NCBI GenBank assembly: GCA_036245525.1
Contig: BTPG01000004.1
Coordinates: 45,643,982 to 45,707,981, forward strand
DNA: 64,000 bases
Source: Semisulcospira habei
Lineage: Eukaryota; Mollusca; Gastropoda; Semisulcospiridae
Direction of reading: 5' to 3'
Below are positions 51,616 through 63,319 of the stretch, in pieces (within the stretch, counting starts at the first letter, position 1; each line of letters opens with the position of its first letter). Both the position numbers and the translations under genes were made by a program. The notes beneath the pieces were generated by a model. The model had not been told where the DNA came from, searched no databases, and was given only the letters and a program-made list of their open reading frames with translations.

Positions 51616-52018
51616 ACCCATTCACTGCCGGGATTTTGTTTTGCTGTTGTAAACGTAGAGCATAGTTTATGTGTGATAATATTTTAAAAAAAGTTTCTTA
51701 TCGGTTTTATTGTTTGCTGCTTAAAGTGTGATGTATGACCATGGTGCGAATCTGTCCACACCTAGACAATTCCTATGTTTTAGCGTGTAGTATCAAACAT
51801 TTTAAGGCAGATGATAATAAGCTCTATTTATCTAAATGCGACACCACCCACCTTAACGAGATAAAGAAGCTCATGAACCCCAGCGTTTGCGGTGGTCCAT
51901 GATGTTCTTTGCCTCCTGCCGGCGTTATTTATATCCGTGTTCCTCGGATAAACGGGGTCATTTTCGCTACATTTTCCTTATTTTAAAGATATAAGTTGTG
52001 CCCGCTTGCTGTGAAGGG
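51616..52018. mobile_element. Degraded family A element, enlarged
   Basis: CCCATTCACTGCCGGG at the left and cttgctgtgaaggg at the right look like A1 termini 400 bp apart. A worn hairpin (gctcatgaaccccagcgttt, gcggtggtccatgatgttct) lies at about 51865-51919. Confidence 0.5.
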
Positions 52019-52068
52019 CTGTTGTGTCTTCAAACCAGAATTTGTTTTTCGGTTAGTTTTACTCAGCT

Positions 52069-52132
52069 GCAAGAGGCATAGATTCTCATGAGCCCTAAGC
52101 CCCTGAGGGCTCATAAGAATCTGTGCCTCTTG
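52069..52132. mobile_element. Family A hairpin
   Basis: gcaagaggcatagattctca, tgagccct, agggctcataagaatctg, tgcctcttg. Carrier ends were not found. Confidence 0.8.
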
Positions 52133-52425
52133 ATGGACATGGCTCGGCTCTATTGTTCTTACGTTGTTTTACTTCCGGCAAAGAAAGTGATTGGTGACTG
52201 CCTGCCTTGTCCCAAAAGGTCATCAGGATGGCAAGCAATTCTCTCCTCTCTCTAAACAAACACAGGCAAAGACGGTCATCAGCAGGAAGGGCGGACAAGC
52301 ACTTCTCTCCTGTCTCTGACACACACGACTGTAGATAGAACTGCTTTCATGCTATAAGTGTAGATCCTTATTAGCACTTCCGACCATAAGGGCTCATGGC
52401 AATTGTAGCTGGAGGATGGGCCACG

Positions 52426-52475
52426 TTAACCTTTTGGATGTCGTTAGCGCTTGTTGTCGAGGTGATTCCTGCAGG
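52426..52475. mobile_element. Family B left half
   Basis: TTAACCTTTTGGATGTCGTT, agcgcttgttgtcgaggtga, ttcctgcagg, then unrelated sequence. The right arm is missing. Confidence 0.7.
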
Positions 52476-52656
52476 CCACCGAGCGTCACATGTACATTGC
52501 AAATGGAAAGAAAGATAAAGTTGAAAGAAATACCGAACAAAGAAAGGAAACACGCCTAGAAAGGGCAACTACAGCACAGTTTATTAACTTTTTTTGGTCT
52601 GGATTTCCAATAAGGTTGCATAATTATGTCTGTGCTCCACATCTCTGGGCTCCTGA

Positions 52657-52867
52657 TTAACAAATTCACTGTCAGCATCTAAAATTGATGCCAGAGATCT
52701 GAACCATCGCAGATTCATCAGCCGATAACCTCGTGTGCTTGAGGTACACGGATATGAGTGTGGCTGGCAAGAGGCATACATCCTGTTGAACCCCCGCAAG
52801 TGCTCATGAGGATCTATGCCTCTTACGTTTGGGTGTTGTCCGATGTGTTCAACACTCAGAGGGTTGA
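52657..52867. mobile_element. Family A element in A2 carrier
   Basis: Ends TTAACAAATTCACTGTCAGC and caacactcagaggg TTGA. The flank gaaccatcgcagattcatca is A2 type. Hairpin at 52767-52827, with part of the right arm deleted. Confidence 0.8.
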
Positions 52868-52941
52868 AGTTGGGCAAGATTTACTGGAGGCCATTTGCTA
52901 GGAGGGTGTAGACATCTAATTCTCTTCGCCAGACTATTACT

Positions 52942-52972
52942 GCCGGGGGTGGGGGGGGGGGGGGGGGGGTGG
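52942..52972. repeat. G run, followed by a T run near 53000
   Basis: About 30 bases of nearly pure G on the plus strand, then a 17-base T run. Confidence 0.85.
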
Positions 52973-53107
52973 GGAGAGTGTAACATTTCCGTGATCGCCC
53001 CTTTTTTTTTTTTTTTTAATCAAAGTCTTTGATTTTATGCACCTTTCCTGCCGACCAAAAAAAAAAAAAAAGAAGAAGAAAAAGAAAAGTACGCAACTGC
53101 AAGAGAC

Positions 53108-56100
53108 ATATATCCTCATGACCCTAGAAATTGCAGTATCCTGTCATTATTAACTCACACTTAGTAAATAAACCCGTTAGCACAGCAGTGTCCAAATGCA
53201 AGACATAGCTCCTCATGACCCTAGAAATTGCAGTATCCTGTCATTATTAACTCACACTTAGTAAATAAACCCGTTAGCACAGCAGTGTCCAAATGCAAGA
53301 CATAGCTCCTCATGACCCTAGAAATTGCAGTATCCTGTCATTATTAACTCACACTTAGTAAATAAACCCGTTAGCACAGCAGTGTCCAAATGCAAGACAT
53401 AGCTCCTCATGACCCTAGAAATTGCAGTATCCTGTCATTATTAACTCACACTTAGTAAATAAACCCGTTAGCACAGCAGTGTCCAAATGCAAGACATAGC
53501 TCCTCATGACCCTAGAAATTGCAGTATCCTGTCATTATTAACTCACACTTAGTAAATAAACCCGTTAGCACAGCAGTGTCCAAATGCAAGACATAGCTCC
53601 TCATGACCCTAGAAATTGCAGTATCCTGTCATTATTAACTCACACTTAGTAAATAAACCCGTTAGCACAGCAGTGTCCAAATGCAAGACATAGCTCCTCA
53701 TGACCCTAGAAATTGCAGTATCCTGTCATTATTAACTCACACTTAGTAAATAAACCCGTTAGCACAGCAGTGTCCAAATGCAAGACATAGCTCCTCATGA
53801 CCCTAGAAATTGCAGTATCCTGTCATTATTAACTCACACTTAGTAAATAAACCCGTTAGCACAGCAGTGTCCAAATGCAAGACATAGCTCCTCATGACCC
53901 TAGAAATTGCAGTATCCTGTCATTATTAACTCACACTTAGTAAATAAACCCGTTAGCACAGCAGTGTCCAAATGCAAGACATAGCTCCTCATGACCCTAG
54001 AAATTGCAGTATCCTGTCATTATTAACTCACACTTAGTAAATAAACCCGTTAGCACAGCAGTGTCCAAATGCAAGACATAGCTCCTCATGACCCTAGAAA
54101 TTGCAGTATCCTGTCATTATTAACTCACACTTAGTAAATAAACCCGTTAGCACAGCAGTGTCCAAATGCAAGACATAGCTCCTCATGACCCTAGAAATTG
54201 CAGTATCCTGTCATTATTAACTCACACTTAGTAAATAAACCCGTTAGCACAGCAGTGTCCAAATGCAAGACATAGCTCCTCATGACCCTAGAAATTGCAC
54301 TATCCTGTCATTATTAACTCACACTTAGTAAATAAACCCGTTAGCACAGCAGTGTCCAAATGCAAGACATAGCTCCTCATGACCCTAGAAATTGCAGCAT
54401 CCTGTCATTATTAACTCACACTTAGTAAATAAACCCGTTAGCACAGCAGTGTCCAAATGCAAGACATAGCTCCTCATGACCCTAGAAATTGCAGCATCCT
54501 GTCATTATTAACTCACACTTAGTAAATAAACCCGTTAGCACAGCAGTGTCCAAATGCAAGACATAGCTCCTCATGACCCTAGAAATTGCAGCATCCTGTC
54601 ATTATTAACTCACACTTAGTAAATAAACCCGTTAGCACAGCAGTGTCCAAATGCAAGACATAGCTCCTCATGACCCTAGAAATTGCAGCATCCTGTCATT
54701 ATTAACTCACACTTAGTAAATAAACCCGTTAGCACAGCAGTGTCCAAATGCAAGACATAGCTCCTCATGACCCTAGAAATTGCAGCATCCTGTCATTATT
54801 AACTCACACTTAGTAAATAAACCCGTTAGCACAGCAGTGTCCAAATGCAAGACATAGCTCCTCATGACCCTAGAAATTGCAGCATCCTGTCATTATTAAC
54901 TCACACTTAGTAAATAAACCCGTTAGCACAGCAGTGTCCAAATGCAAGACATAGCTCCTCATGACCCTAGAAATTGCAGCATCCTGTCATTATTAACTCA
55001 CACTTAGTAAATAAACCCGTTAGCACAGCAGTGTCCAAATGCAAGACATAGCTCCTCATGACCCTAGAAATTGCAGCATCCTGTCATTATTAACTCACAC
55101 TTAGTAAATAAACCCGTTAGCACAGCAGTGTCCAAATGCAAGACATAGCTCCTCATGACCCTAGAAATTGCAGCATCCTGTCATTATTAACTCACACTTA
55201 GTAAATAAACCCGTTAGCACAGCAGTGTCCAAATGCAAGACATAGCTCCTCATGACCCTAGAAATTGCAGCATCCTGTCATTATTAACTCACACTTAGTA
55301 AATAAACCCGTTAGCACAGCAGTGTCCAAATGCAAGACATAGCTCCTCATGACCCTAGAAATTGCAGCATCCTGTCATTATTAACTCACACTTAGTAAAT
55401 AAACCCGTTAGCACAGCAGTGTCCAAATGCAAGACATAGCTCCTCATGACCCTAGAAATTGCAGCATCCTGTCATTATTAACTCACACTTAGTAAATAAA
55501 CCCGTTAGCACAGCAGTGTCCAAATGCAAGACATAGCTCCTCATGACCCTAGAAATTGCAGCATCCTGTCATTATTAACTCACACTTAGTAAATAAACCC
55601 GTTAGCACAGCAGTGTCCAAATGCAAGACATAGCTCCTCATGACCCTAGAAATTGCAGCATCCTGTCATTATTAACTCACACTTAGTAAATAAACCCGTT
55701 AGCACAGCAGTGTCCAAATGCAAGACATAGCTCCTCATGACCCTAGAAATTGCAGCATCCTGTCATTATTAACTCACACTTAGTAAATAAACCCGTTAGC
55801 ACAGCAGTGTCCAAATGCAAGACATAGCTCCTCATGACCCTAGAAATTGCAGCATCCTGTCATTATTAACTCACACTTAGTAAATAAACCCGTTAGCACA
55901 GCAGTGTCCAAATGCAAGACATAGCTCCTCATGACCCTAGAAATTGCAGCATCCTGTCATTATTAACTCACACTTAGTAAATAAACCCGTTAGCACAGCA
56001 GTGTCCAAATGCAAGACATAGCTCCTCATGACCCTAGAAATTGCAGCATCCTGTCATTATTAACTCACACTTAGTAAATAAACCCGTTAGCACAGCAGTG

Positions 56101-56987
56101 TCCAAATGCAAGACATAGCTCCTCATGACCCTAGAAATTGCAGCATCCTGTCATTATTAACTCACACTTAGTAAATAAACCCGTTAGCACAGCAGTGTCC
56201 AAATGCAAGACATAGATCCTCATGACCCTAGAAATTGCAGCATCCTGTCATTATTAACTCACACTTAGTAAATAAACCCGTTAGCACAGCAGTGTCCAAA
56301 TGCAAGACATAGATCCTCATGACCCTAGAAATTGCAGCATCCTGTCATTATTAACTCACACTTAGTAAATAAACCCGTTAGCACAGCAGTGTCCAAATGC
56401 AAGACATAGCTCCTCATGACCCTAGAAATTGCAGCATCCTGTCATTATTAACTCACACTTAGTAAATAAACCCGTTAGCACAGCAGTGTCCAAATGCAAG
56501 ACATAGCTCCTCATGACCCTAGAAATTGCAGCATCCTGTCATTATTAACTCACACTTAGTAAATAAACCCGTTAGCACAGCAGTGTCCAAATGCAAGACA
56601 TAGATCCTCATGACCCTAGAAATTGCAGCATCCTGTCATTATTAACTCACACTTAGTAAATAAACCCGTTAGCACAGCAGTGTCCAAATGCAAGACATAG
56701 ATCCTCATGACCCTAGAAATTGCAGCATCCTGTCATTATTAACTCACCCTTAGTAAATAAACCCGTTAGCACAGCAGTGTCCAAATGCAAGACATAGCTC
56801 CTCATGACCCTAGAAATTGCAGCATCCTGTCATTATTAACTCACACTTAGTAAATAAACCCGTTAGCACAGCAGTGTCCAAATGCAAGACATAGCTCCTC
56901 ATGACCCTAGAAATTGCAGCATCCTGTCATTATTAACTCACACTTAGTAAATAAACCCGTTAGCACAGCAGTGTCCAAATGCAAGAC
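53108..56987. repeat. 97 bp satellite, 40 copies, derived from family A
   Basis: Unit: atagctcctcatgaccctag, aaattgcagtatcctgtcat, tattaactcacacttagtaa, ataaacccgttagcacagca, gtgtccaaatgcaagac. The segment aacccgtt ... gcaagacatagctcctcatga is the left terminus and left hairpin arm of a family A (A1) element. Units 1-12 have gcagtatcc, unit 13 gcactatcc, units 14-40 gcagcatcc. Units 33-34 and 37-38 have gatcc instead of gctcc. No spacers are present, so it is not CRISPR-like. Confidence 0.95.
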
Positions 56988-57144
56988 ATAGCTCCTCATG
57001 AGCCCCTGCAGTTGCGGGGGCTCATGAGGAGCTATGTCTCTTGCTGACACCACTTTGAATCCCTGTTCCTCGGACGTCTGGGGCTGTTTGGTGTTGAATT
57101 GACCAAAAAACACAATCTACGATGACAGGCACGGAGAGGTTGTC
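56988..57144. mobile_element. Family A element (A1) right part terminating the satellite
   Basis: The last satellite unit continues into atagctcctcatgagcccct, gcagttgcgggggctcatga, ggagctatgtctcttgctga, then the A1 right flank caccactttgaatccc and a worn end near 57144. The left arm variant agctcc is matched by ggagct on the right arm. Confidence 0.85.
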
Positions 57145-57702
57145 GGCACTTCCAGCGGCCATGGGTTCGTGCGCGCCATTCTTCCTGAATTACTTCCGTC
57201 TCCAGTTAATGATAGGGCGATCCTCACGAGCCCCTTTAGCAGGAACTGACCCGGAAGAACAACGATCAGCCTAGTTTCTCAAATTTCAAATACAAACGAT
57301 TTTGAATTTCCAAAACTTCAGTAGCTCGCTTGAGCTTGCCCTTAGCACGACGTGCATGTTCTGTGTTTATGTACAGTGTGTGGGTGAATGCGCGTGATTC
57401 ACGTGAGCGTGCTTGTTGGTTCAGTTCGCGGCGGCGCGTTGAGCCGATTTTCAATTGGTATAAAGCGCCTATTTAATGCGCTAATTTAATTTTTTTATTT
57501 AATTTTTTTTCAGTTTTGCCTGCGTATACGCACACGGTAATAGAATCGAGTACGAGACGGAAAAAAATATGCATGACCTGAATCTAAGAAATTTTGTCAC
57601 GTGAACAGACCATAACGCAGGACGATTAGCACGAAAAATTGCCAAACACACTCAACACTATGACGTATTGTTGTCACCACCACGTTCGAACACTTCTAGC
57701 AA
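57145..57702. other. No feature seen
   Basis: No recognised element; T-rich near 57490-57510. Confidence 0.45.
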
Positions 57703-58094
57703 AATCCCCCCACCCGGGTCTGCCCTGGGAGACTTTGGAGGGGTTAACTACTTTTTAGTTTCCAGGGTCACCCTGGTCAGCCCCACAGGGTGGGTTTTCC
57801 CATCTATTCTGGGGCATGTGTTTCTGTCTACCCTTGGTCCATTCACCTGTATTTGCCTTTTAAAAACTCTCCTTACTGTCTGCGCTGCCTGTAGTTCTTG
57901 ATATTTGATGTGTGTTGCTAAATGGTCTTAGCTTTATTTAGGCCCCATGGCGTAGGTTTATTTAACATATTGGACCGGCTGGCGACATACATTTAATGTT
58001 CTGTTTAGTTTTGGTTTTTTTCACAAGCAGTGCAGGCACGTCCTGAGAAAGTCTTGTTGCTGTCGGGACGTTAAGCAATGTACAATCAATCATT
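57703..58094 (+). mobile_element. SINE1 copy
   Basis: ccccccacccgggtctgccc through ttgctgtcgggacgttaagc and a CAAT tail. Full length with scattered changes. A clear target duplication was not found (caaaatc occurs near both ends). Confidence 0.85.
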
Positions 58095-58751
58095 TAATCT
58101 ACAAAATCAATGCCTTACCTGTGGTCGACTATTTTTAACAATCAATCACGTGAATAATGGGTTGTCTGAAAGATGATGAGTGTACGCAGACCCTTTCCAA
58201 ACATGCGTAAGACCTCTACGAAATGCACGATTTACGTCACACACAAAAAGGGCAACAATCACGAACATTGTTGACGTCAGCAGTTTTTTTTAAAAAGTTT
58301 ATCTTTTATTTATTTAAAAGAAAAAAAAGCTGATTTCATATTCGTAGTTGTAATTTATATCAGGTACCGTACATAAAGCAAAATCACCCGGTACGCAAAA
58401 GGTCAATGGCCGTCGGCCTTGGTTGACTCGCGCCCATGCATATTAAAAACTAATTGTTGCAAAAATTTCCGATTAAAAAAAAAAGAAAGACAGCTCAGCT
58501 TCTGAAGTGAAATGAGATGCGTTAATGATTGCCTTCTACTTAAAACGCCCGCATATCGAAAAGAATGAAAGATTGAACGAAAAAGATGAAAAAAGTAAGA
58601 TTGGATAGATTTAACTGATATTAAAGATGAAATGCAGGAGATTTTTTAATTTTTTTTTTCAGATCCAGTGGCTCAAGGAAGTAAACTGATAAAAATCTTG
58701 TTTCCGACGGCAGGAGATTAAAATTTGCGTATAAAATGAAAGTCACACTGA
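58095..58751. other. No feature seen
   Basis: A/T-rich sequence with short A runs; no gene recognised. Confidence 0.45.
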
Positions 58752-58845
58752 GCCAAAGATCCCCGGACCCACGTCAGCCTTAGCTGGTCCGCGCACTGTC
58801 GTGCGCGGACCAGCTAAAGCTGACGTGGGCCCAAGGATCTTTTGC
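58752..58845. repeat. Family E palindrome, best copy
   Basis: gccaaagatccccggaccca, cgtcagccttagctggtccg, cgcac, tgtc, gtgcgcggaccagctaaag, ctgacgtgggcccaaggatc, ttttgc. Arms of about 45 bp with four or five mismatches. Confidence 0.85.
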
Positions 58846-59290
58846 TTACATGAGTTCTATCACTCCAAGGGCCATTAAAGTACCACTACGCGTAAATTTG
58901 AACAAACATTTCAGCACCATTTGTGTTTGTTATGCCTTGTCGACACACCTAATGAACTTTTACAGCAGTTGGGACACGCAGCAAAAACACACGCGTAATC
59001 GCACTTGTTTATTCTGCCCAGCCGTTAGCGTGTCAATCTATTTTTAGCTGAATCTCATACTGGAAGCGTCGTATTCATAGAACGGAGTAGAGTCATTGTC
59101 AAATTACTTGATATCAAAACGGCGTGTGCTGAACTGGATTGTCCTGTGTCTAAATAAACCATATCTAGACCTGTGTGTAGCGTTTCGTAACCATCTGTTA
59201 CAGAAGTGTATCTTTGAACAGTTACGGTGGTAGTGGGCCTTTCAAGGAAGTACATGTATGTTGAAATTGTCAACACACCACTGCGGCTTG
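58846..59290. other. No feature seen
   Basis: No repeat or coding signal recognised. Confidence 0.45.
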
Positions 59291-59460
59291 CCACCCACGG
59301 CAACTGAGTAATAATGGACGGCCCTAACGGGCGGGTTGGGGGGGGGGGGGGAGGGGACAGGGACAGGGACAGGGACAGCTATTGCCTACCACTGATGCTG
59401 TGTCACTTTGCTTTAACAATGACTTGTCAAGGGACATGCTATCGAGAACAAGCCCGTCAA
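59291..59460 (-). mobile_element. SINE2 copy, minus strand, diverged
   Basis: aatggacggccctaacgggc, gggttggg and cttgtcaagggacatgctat match the SINE2 body in reverse. A G run and a (GGGACA)n expansion (59337-59378) have grown inside it. Confidence 0.7.
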
Positions 59461-59688
59461 TTTGCCCATACCGGCATGGTCCGACGAAGCGGGTCTGAAA
59501 GGCGAGCTGAAGTGACTTGCCCGACAATCCCCCATTAGCTGAGCGACGGTTCTTCTTAAAACGCGCCGAACACACCATGAATTTTACCCTGAAAAACTGT
59601 CCTCTGCATGACCCCAACTCTCCTTTTTTTTTTAATCGATGTGACCAAAAAGAAAAAAGCAAGAAAGAAAGGAAAAAATATTAAGTTG

Positions 59689-60660
59689 CCGCGTCTCGGT
59701 CGTTGTTTATATGCGGAGGGTTGGGTTTTCCACAGGTTCAATTCGTAGTTTGTTCCGCGTCTCGGTCGTTGTTTATATGCGGAGGGTTGGGTTTTTCACA
59801 GGTTCAATTCGTAGTTTGTTCCGCGTCTCGGTCGTTGTTTATATGCGGAGGGTTGGGTTTTTCACAGGTTCAATTCGTAGTTTGTTCCGCGTTTCGGTCG
59901 TTGTTTATATGCGGAGGGTTGGGTTTTTCACAGGTTCAATTCGTAGTTTGTTCCGCGTCTCGGTCGTTGTTTATATGCGGAGGGTTGGGTTTTTCACAGG
60001 TTCAATTCGTAGTTTGTTCCGCGTCTCGGTCGTTGTTTATATGCGGAGGGTTGGGTTTTTCACAGCTTCAATTCGTAGTTTGTTCCGCGTCTCGGTCGTT
60101 GTTTATATGCGGAGGGTTGGGTTTTTCACAGCTTCAATTCGTAGTTTGTTCCGCGTCTAGGTCGTTGTTTATATGCGGAGGGTTGGGTTTTTCACAGGTT
60201 CAATTCGAAGTTTGTTCCGAGTCTCGGTCGTTGTTTATATGCGGAGGGTTGGGTTTTTCACAGGTTCAATTCGTAGTTTGTTCCGCGTCTCGGTCGTTGT
60301 TTATATGCGGAGGGTTGGGTTTTTCACAGGTTCAATTCGTAGTTTGTTCCGCGTCTCGGTCGTTGTTTATATGCGGAGGGTTGGGTTTTTCACAGGTTCA
60401 ATTCGTAGTTTGTTTCGCGTCTCGGTCGTTGTTTATATGCGGAGGGTTGGGTTTTTCACAGGTTCAATTCGTAGTTTGTTCCGCGTCTCGGTCCTTGTTT
60501 ATATGCGGAGGGTTGGGTTTTTCACAGCTTCAATTCGTAGTTTGTTCCGCGTCTCGGTCCTTGTTTATATGCGGAGGGTTGGGTTTTCAATTCGTAGTTT
60601 GTTCCGCGTCTCGGTCCTTGTTTATATGCGGAGGGTTGGGTTTTCAATTCGTAGTTTGTT
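59689..60660. repeat. 66 bp minisatellite, 15 copies
   Basis: Unit ccgcgtctcggtcgttgttt, atatgcggagggttgggttt, ttcacaggttcaattcgtag, tttgtt. There are 13 units of 66 bp, then two of 57 bp that lack the same 9 bp (ttcacagct region). Both 66 and 57 are multiples of three, so two frames stay open (22-residue repeats). Neither has recognisable protein features. Confidence 0.95.
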
Positions 60661-60690
60661 CCGCGCGTTTGAAGGCAGTACCCAGTAAGC

Positions 60691-60772
60691 AAATGTCCTC
60701 GGGTCGACGTCGGCCGCAGGGGGCCAGAGCACGACTGTGCGCGGACCCACTGAGGCTGAAGTCGGCCCAAAT
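60691..60772. repeat. Family E palindrome, diverged
   Basis: gcaaatgtcctcgggtcgac, gtcggccgcagggggcc then gcgcggacccactgaggctg, aagtcggccc. Confidence 0.6.
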
Positions 60773-61349
60773 CAAGCACTTTAAAGCTTTTTGTCGATGT
60801 CTGGCTTACTCCTTCCTGCGGCCTTCGAGTAGACAGCTATTAAAAAAGAAAGAGTCCAGCATTTCGATCGGAAATAAAAGACATGTAAAGTTGTTGTTTT
60901 TTTCTCTGAAAACCATAATATATTAACTTTCTTTCCTCGCGCACGCCTCCTGTCTGCACGAATCACAGATCCTCATCAGGCTCCGCAGGCTCGAGGAGAG
61001 GGCGTGGAGAGGAGGGGGGGCTCATGGGAATGTGTGCATCTTCGCGGTTTCTTTTCATGCGTCTTTCTAACTGGTCTTCTTTTCTGACATTTTTTCATTA
61101 GCGGTGGTCTTTATGTTTCCACCCATTGTACGCGAGGACATTTGGGAATGACAACGGCAAATTTTTCTCTGAAATAGAAAGTACAAAAGTAGAGAAAGTT
61201 ACTAACTCCCACGTCATGTGCTTGCGGGAAGTTCGACTTCTACTGGCTCCTGACGCCTGACGTCATAAACGTGCGGGAAGGATTAACCTTTTCTAATTAC
61301 GGTATTTATAATGCTGGCTGTCGAGTGAGTTAAGTGCTGGTGGACGTAC
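60773..61349. other. Degenerate family A hairpin, otherwise nothing
   Basis: At about 60962-61045, cacagatcctcatcaggctc and ggggggctcatgggaatgtg, tgcatcttcgc keep a loose A outline with a purine-rich centre. Nothing else recognised. Confidence 0.45.
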
Positions 61350-61437
61350 ACTGTTTGGCTGTCGGTAGCGGTTTTTTTGTCGCGATGATTCCTGCAGGAA
61401 TCATCGCGACAAAAAACGCTACCGACACCCAAAGGGC
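61350..61437. mobile_element. Family B palindrome, TTAA ends worn
   Basis: gtttggctgtcggtagcggt, ttttttgtcgcgatgattcc, tgcag, gaatcatcgcgacaaaaaac, gctaccgacacccaaagggc. The stem is near perfect over 40 bp. Confidence 0.85.
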
Positions 61438-61616
61438 GAAAAGACTGCAACTAGGAAGTGAAAAGGGAGTTTCTTTCTTTAAAGCAAGAACGAAACTTTA
61501 TGCACATGCACTTTTGTGAGCGGAAAAATGACGGAAAATGAGCATGTACCGCACATAAACTTATTTTTCCCCTCAAAGAAAATGGTATGTAGACACTGTC
61601 GCCGGTGTAATGCCAT

Positions 61617-61697
61617 AATGACTGTGACGCCAGATAGACCCGGGCTCACTTTGGCGTACGGCAAAGTGAGCCCTGGTCTATCTGGCGTGAGTCATTT
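61617..61697. repeat. Family I hairpin, best copy
   Basis: aatgactgtgacgccagata, gacccgggctcactttg, gcgtacg, caaagtgagccctggtc, tatctggcgtgagtcattt. A 36 bp stem. Related fragments follow to about 61790 (cacacgccaaagtggcc). Confidence 0.8.
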
Positions 61698-62191
61698 TGC
61701 TTTTTACTCTATTGACGCAATTTTCACACGCCAAAGTGGCCATACGTCAGTCTGTTGCACACCAAAATTACCCCGGGTCAGTCTGACGTAGGGACCGATT
61801 GTGGTGTGTGACACCGAATTTCGAAGTCGTGGGTGTTGAGTTGTATTTTGTTATTAGTTTTCCCATATTGAAAAGGTTGTTTTTTTACGAAAGAAACAAG
61901 GAAGTGTGTGCTTGGATGTTCTTTAGATAACATAATAATAGTGCTAATGGAGTGTGTGGGCGTAGAGATTTCATTTTTCTTGTTGCCTCTCGGTGCTTCA
62001 TGATTTAGAAAGAAAAAAAAATCTTCAGAGTCTAGTTGTGTGTGTGTGTGTGTGTGTGTGTTTTTTCCACAGACAGAGAGCTGCGCTTTTTAACAAAAGA
62101 ATTTACGTTTCTCCATTTTTGGGTCCCTCTGGCACCCGAGTGATCAAGGACATTAAAAGGATGCAGTCAATGTGTGTACGTCCAGCAGTAC
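61698..62191. other. No gene; (TG)n microsatellite
   Basis: (TG)n at about 62036-62060; related family I scraps to 61790. Nothing else recognised. Confidence 0.55.
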
Positions 62192-62405
62192 GTAACTCAC
62201 TCAGCCCCAACACACTACAGCAAGACATGTATCGAGCATGATTGTTGAAGGGTGGTGCCAAAATAGCTTGGCGCCCTTAGGCGCCAAGCTATTTTGGCAC
62301 CACCCATGAACTATTATGCTCGATCCGTCTCTAGAATTGCAATACAGTCCTTCGGAGGGCAGCTTCAAAATTTTGGGATTTCGGTCCTGGGGTAGAATGT
62401 GTTAA
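62192..62405. mobile_element. Family C element (C1b carrier), complete
   Basis: 214 bp, ends GTAACTCACTCAGCCCCAAC and ctggggtagaatgtgTTAA. The stem has the variant gccaaaatag on the left and ctattttggc on the right. Confidence 0.9.
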
Positions 62406-62412
62406 ACTAAAA

Positions 62413-62595
62413 AGTATATTAGTGGACGTGTATGAGCTAGTATATTAGTGGACGTGTATGAGCTAGTATATTAGTGGACGTGTATGAGCTAGTATATTAG
62501 TGGACGTGTATGAGCTAGTATATTAGTGGACGTGTATGAGCTAGTATATTAGTGGACGTGTATGAGCTAGTATATTAGTGGACGTGTATGAGCTG
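62413..62595. repeat. 26 bp tandem repeat, 7 copies
   Basis: Unit agtatattagtggacgtgta, tgagct, essentially without variation, beginning 8 bp after a family C element. Confidence 0.95.
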
Positions 62596-63050
62596 ATAGG
62601 AATTTTTCCGAGTAAAGGTGAAATGAAAAGACTTCGAAAGCTTTGACATTAATGGGAGGAAAAAAAACAAAAACAACAGCTGGCATCCGTTGGTATACAT
62701 TAAAAAAGTGTGTTTGTATTCGCAGTTTTCCAGTTTGCAACGCACTTTGTCGCCATCACACATTATTTTTTCAGGAAAATGTACCGACCGTTGACTATGT
62801 CAACCCCATCCATCTTACCTGTCGTCTGTTTGATTGATGCGGTTCATACTGACGGGGGAAAAAAAAGAAGAAAAAAAGGCGGCTAACGTGTTTCCGATGA
62901 TTGCAGAAATGTCGCCGTTCTTTTGCTCGTTTGTTTACTTTGGATTAATGTCGACCCGTCAATACATGCGTTGCCGGTAGCCAGAAGTGGTGCCTCGGAA
63001 ACCATCGCGCGCAGCTCCTTGCGCCTGTTACACGGACGAGAGTGATGCCA
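62596..63050. other. No gene; A2-like flank near the right edge
   Basis: From about 62985 the sequence (ggtgcctcggaaaccatcgc, ttacacggacgagagtgatg) resembles the A2 carrier that precedes the next hairpin. Left terminus not identified. Confidence 0.4.
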
Positions 63051-63116
63051 GCAAGAGGCATAGATCCACATGAGCCCCCGCGAATGCGGGGGCTCATGTG
63101 GATCTATGTCTCTTGC
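63051..63116. mobile_element. Family A hairpin with compensated arm change
   Basis: gcaagaggcatagatccaca, tgagcccccgc, gcgggggctca, tgtggatctatgtctcttgc. cacatg replaces the usual ctcatg on the left and catgtg replaces catgag on the right. Only one mismatch in the stem. A lone left arm lies at 63248-63282. Confidence 0.88.
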
Positions 63117-63319
63117 ACATAGACATTGTTCACTATATGTAGTAAATAGGTAAGCGTAACTGTCCTACACCATTGTTTACCGTCGCTTTGCCCGTAACCT
63201 TCTCGATTCATGACAGACATAATCAGTCATGCAGCGTCACCCAGTGTGCAAAAGACATCGTTCCACATGAGCCCTTGCAGACGTATTTTGGTGACTGAGA
63301 TTAGCTCCACCTGTAGTGC

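Noticed and set aside
53108..56987. Regular repeats resembling a CRISPR array
   Set aside because: The units are contiguous 97 bp copies with no variable spacers and no cas genes, in an animal-type genome. It is a satellite.
59703..60926. 407-codon open frame and an overlapping second frame
   Set aside because: Two frames are open at once because units are 66 or 57 bp. Coding is unlikely without transcript support.
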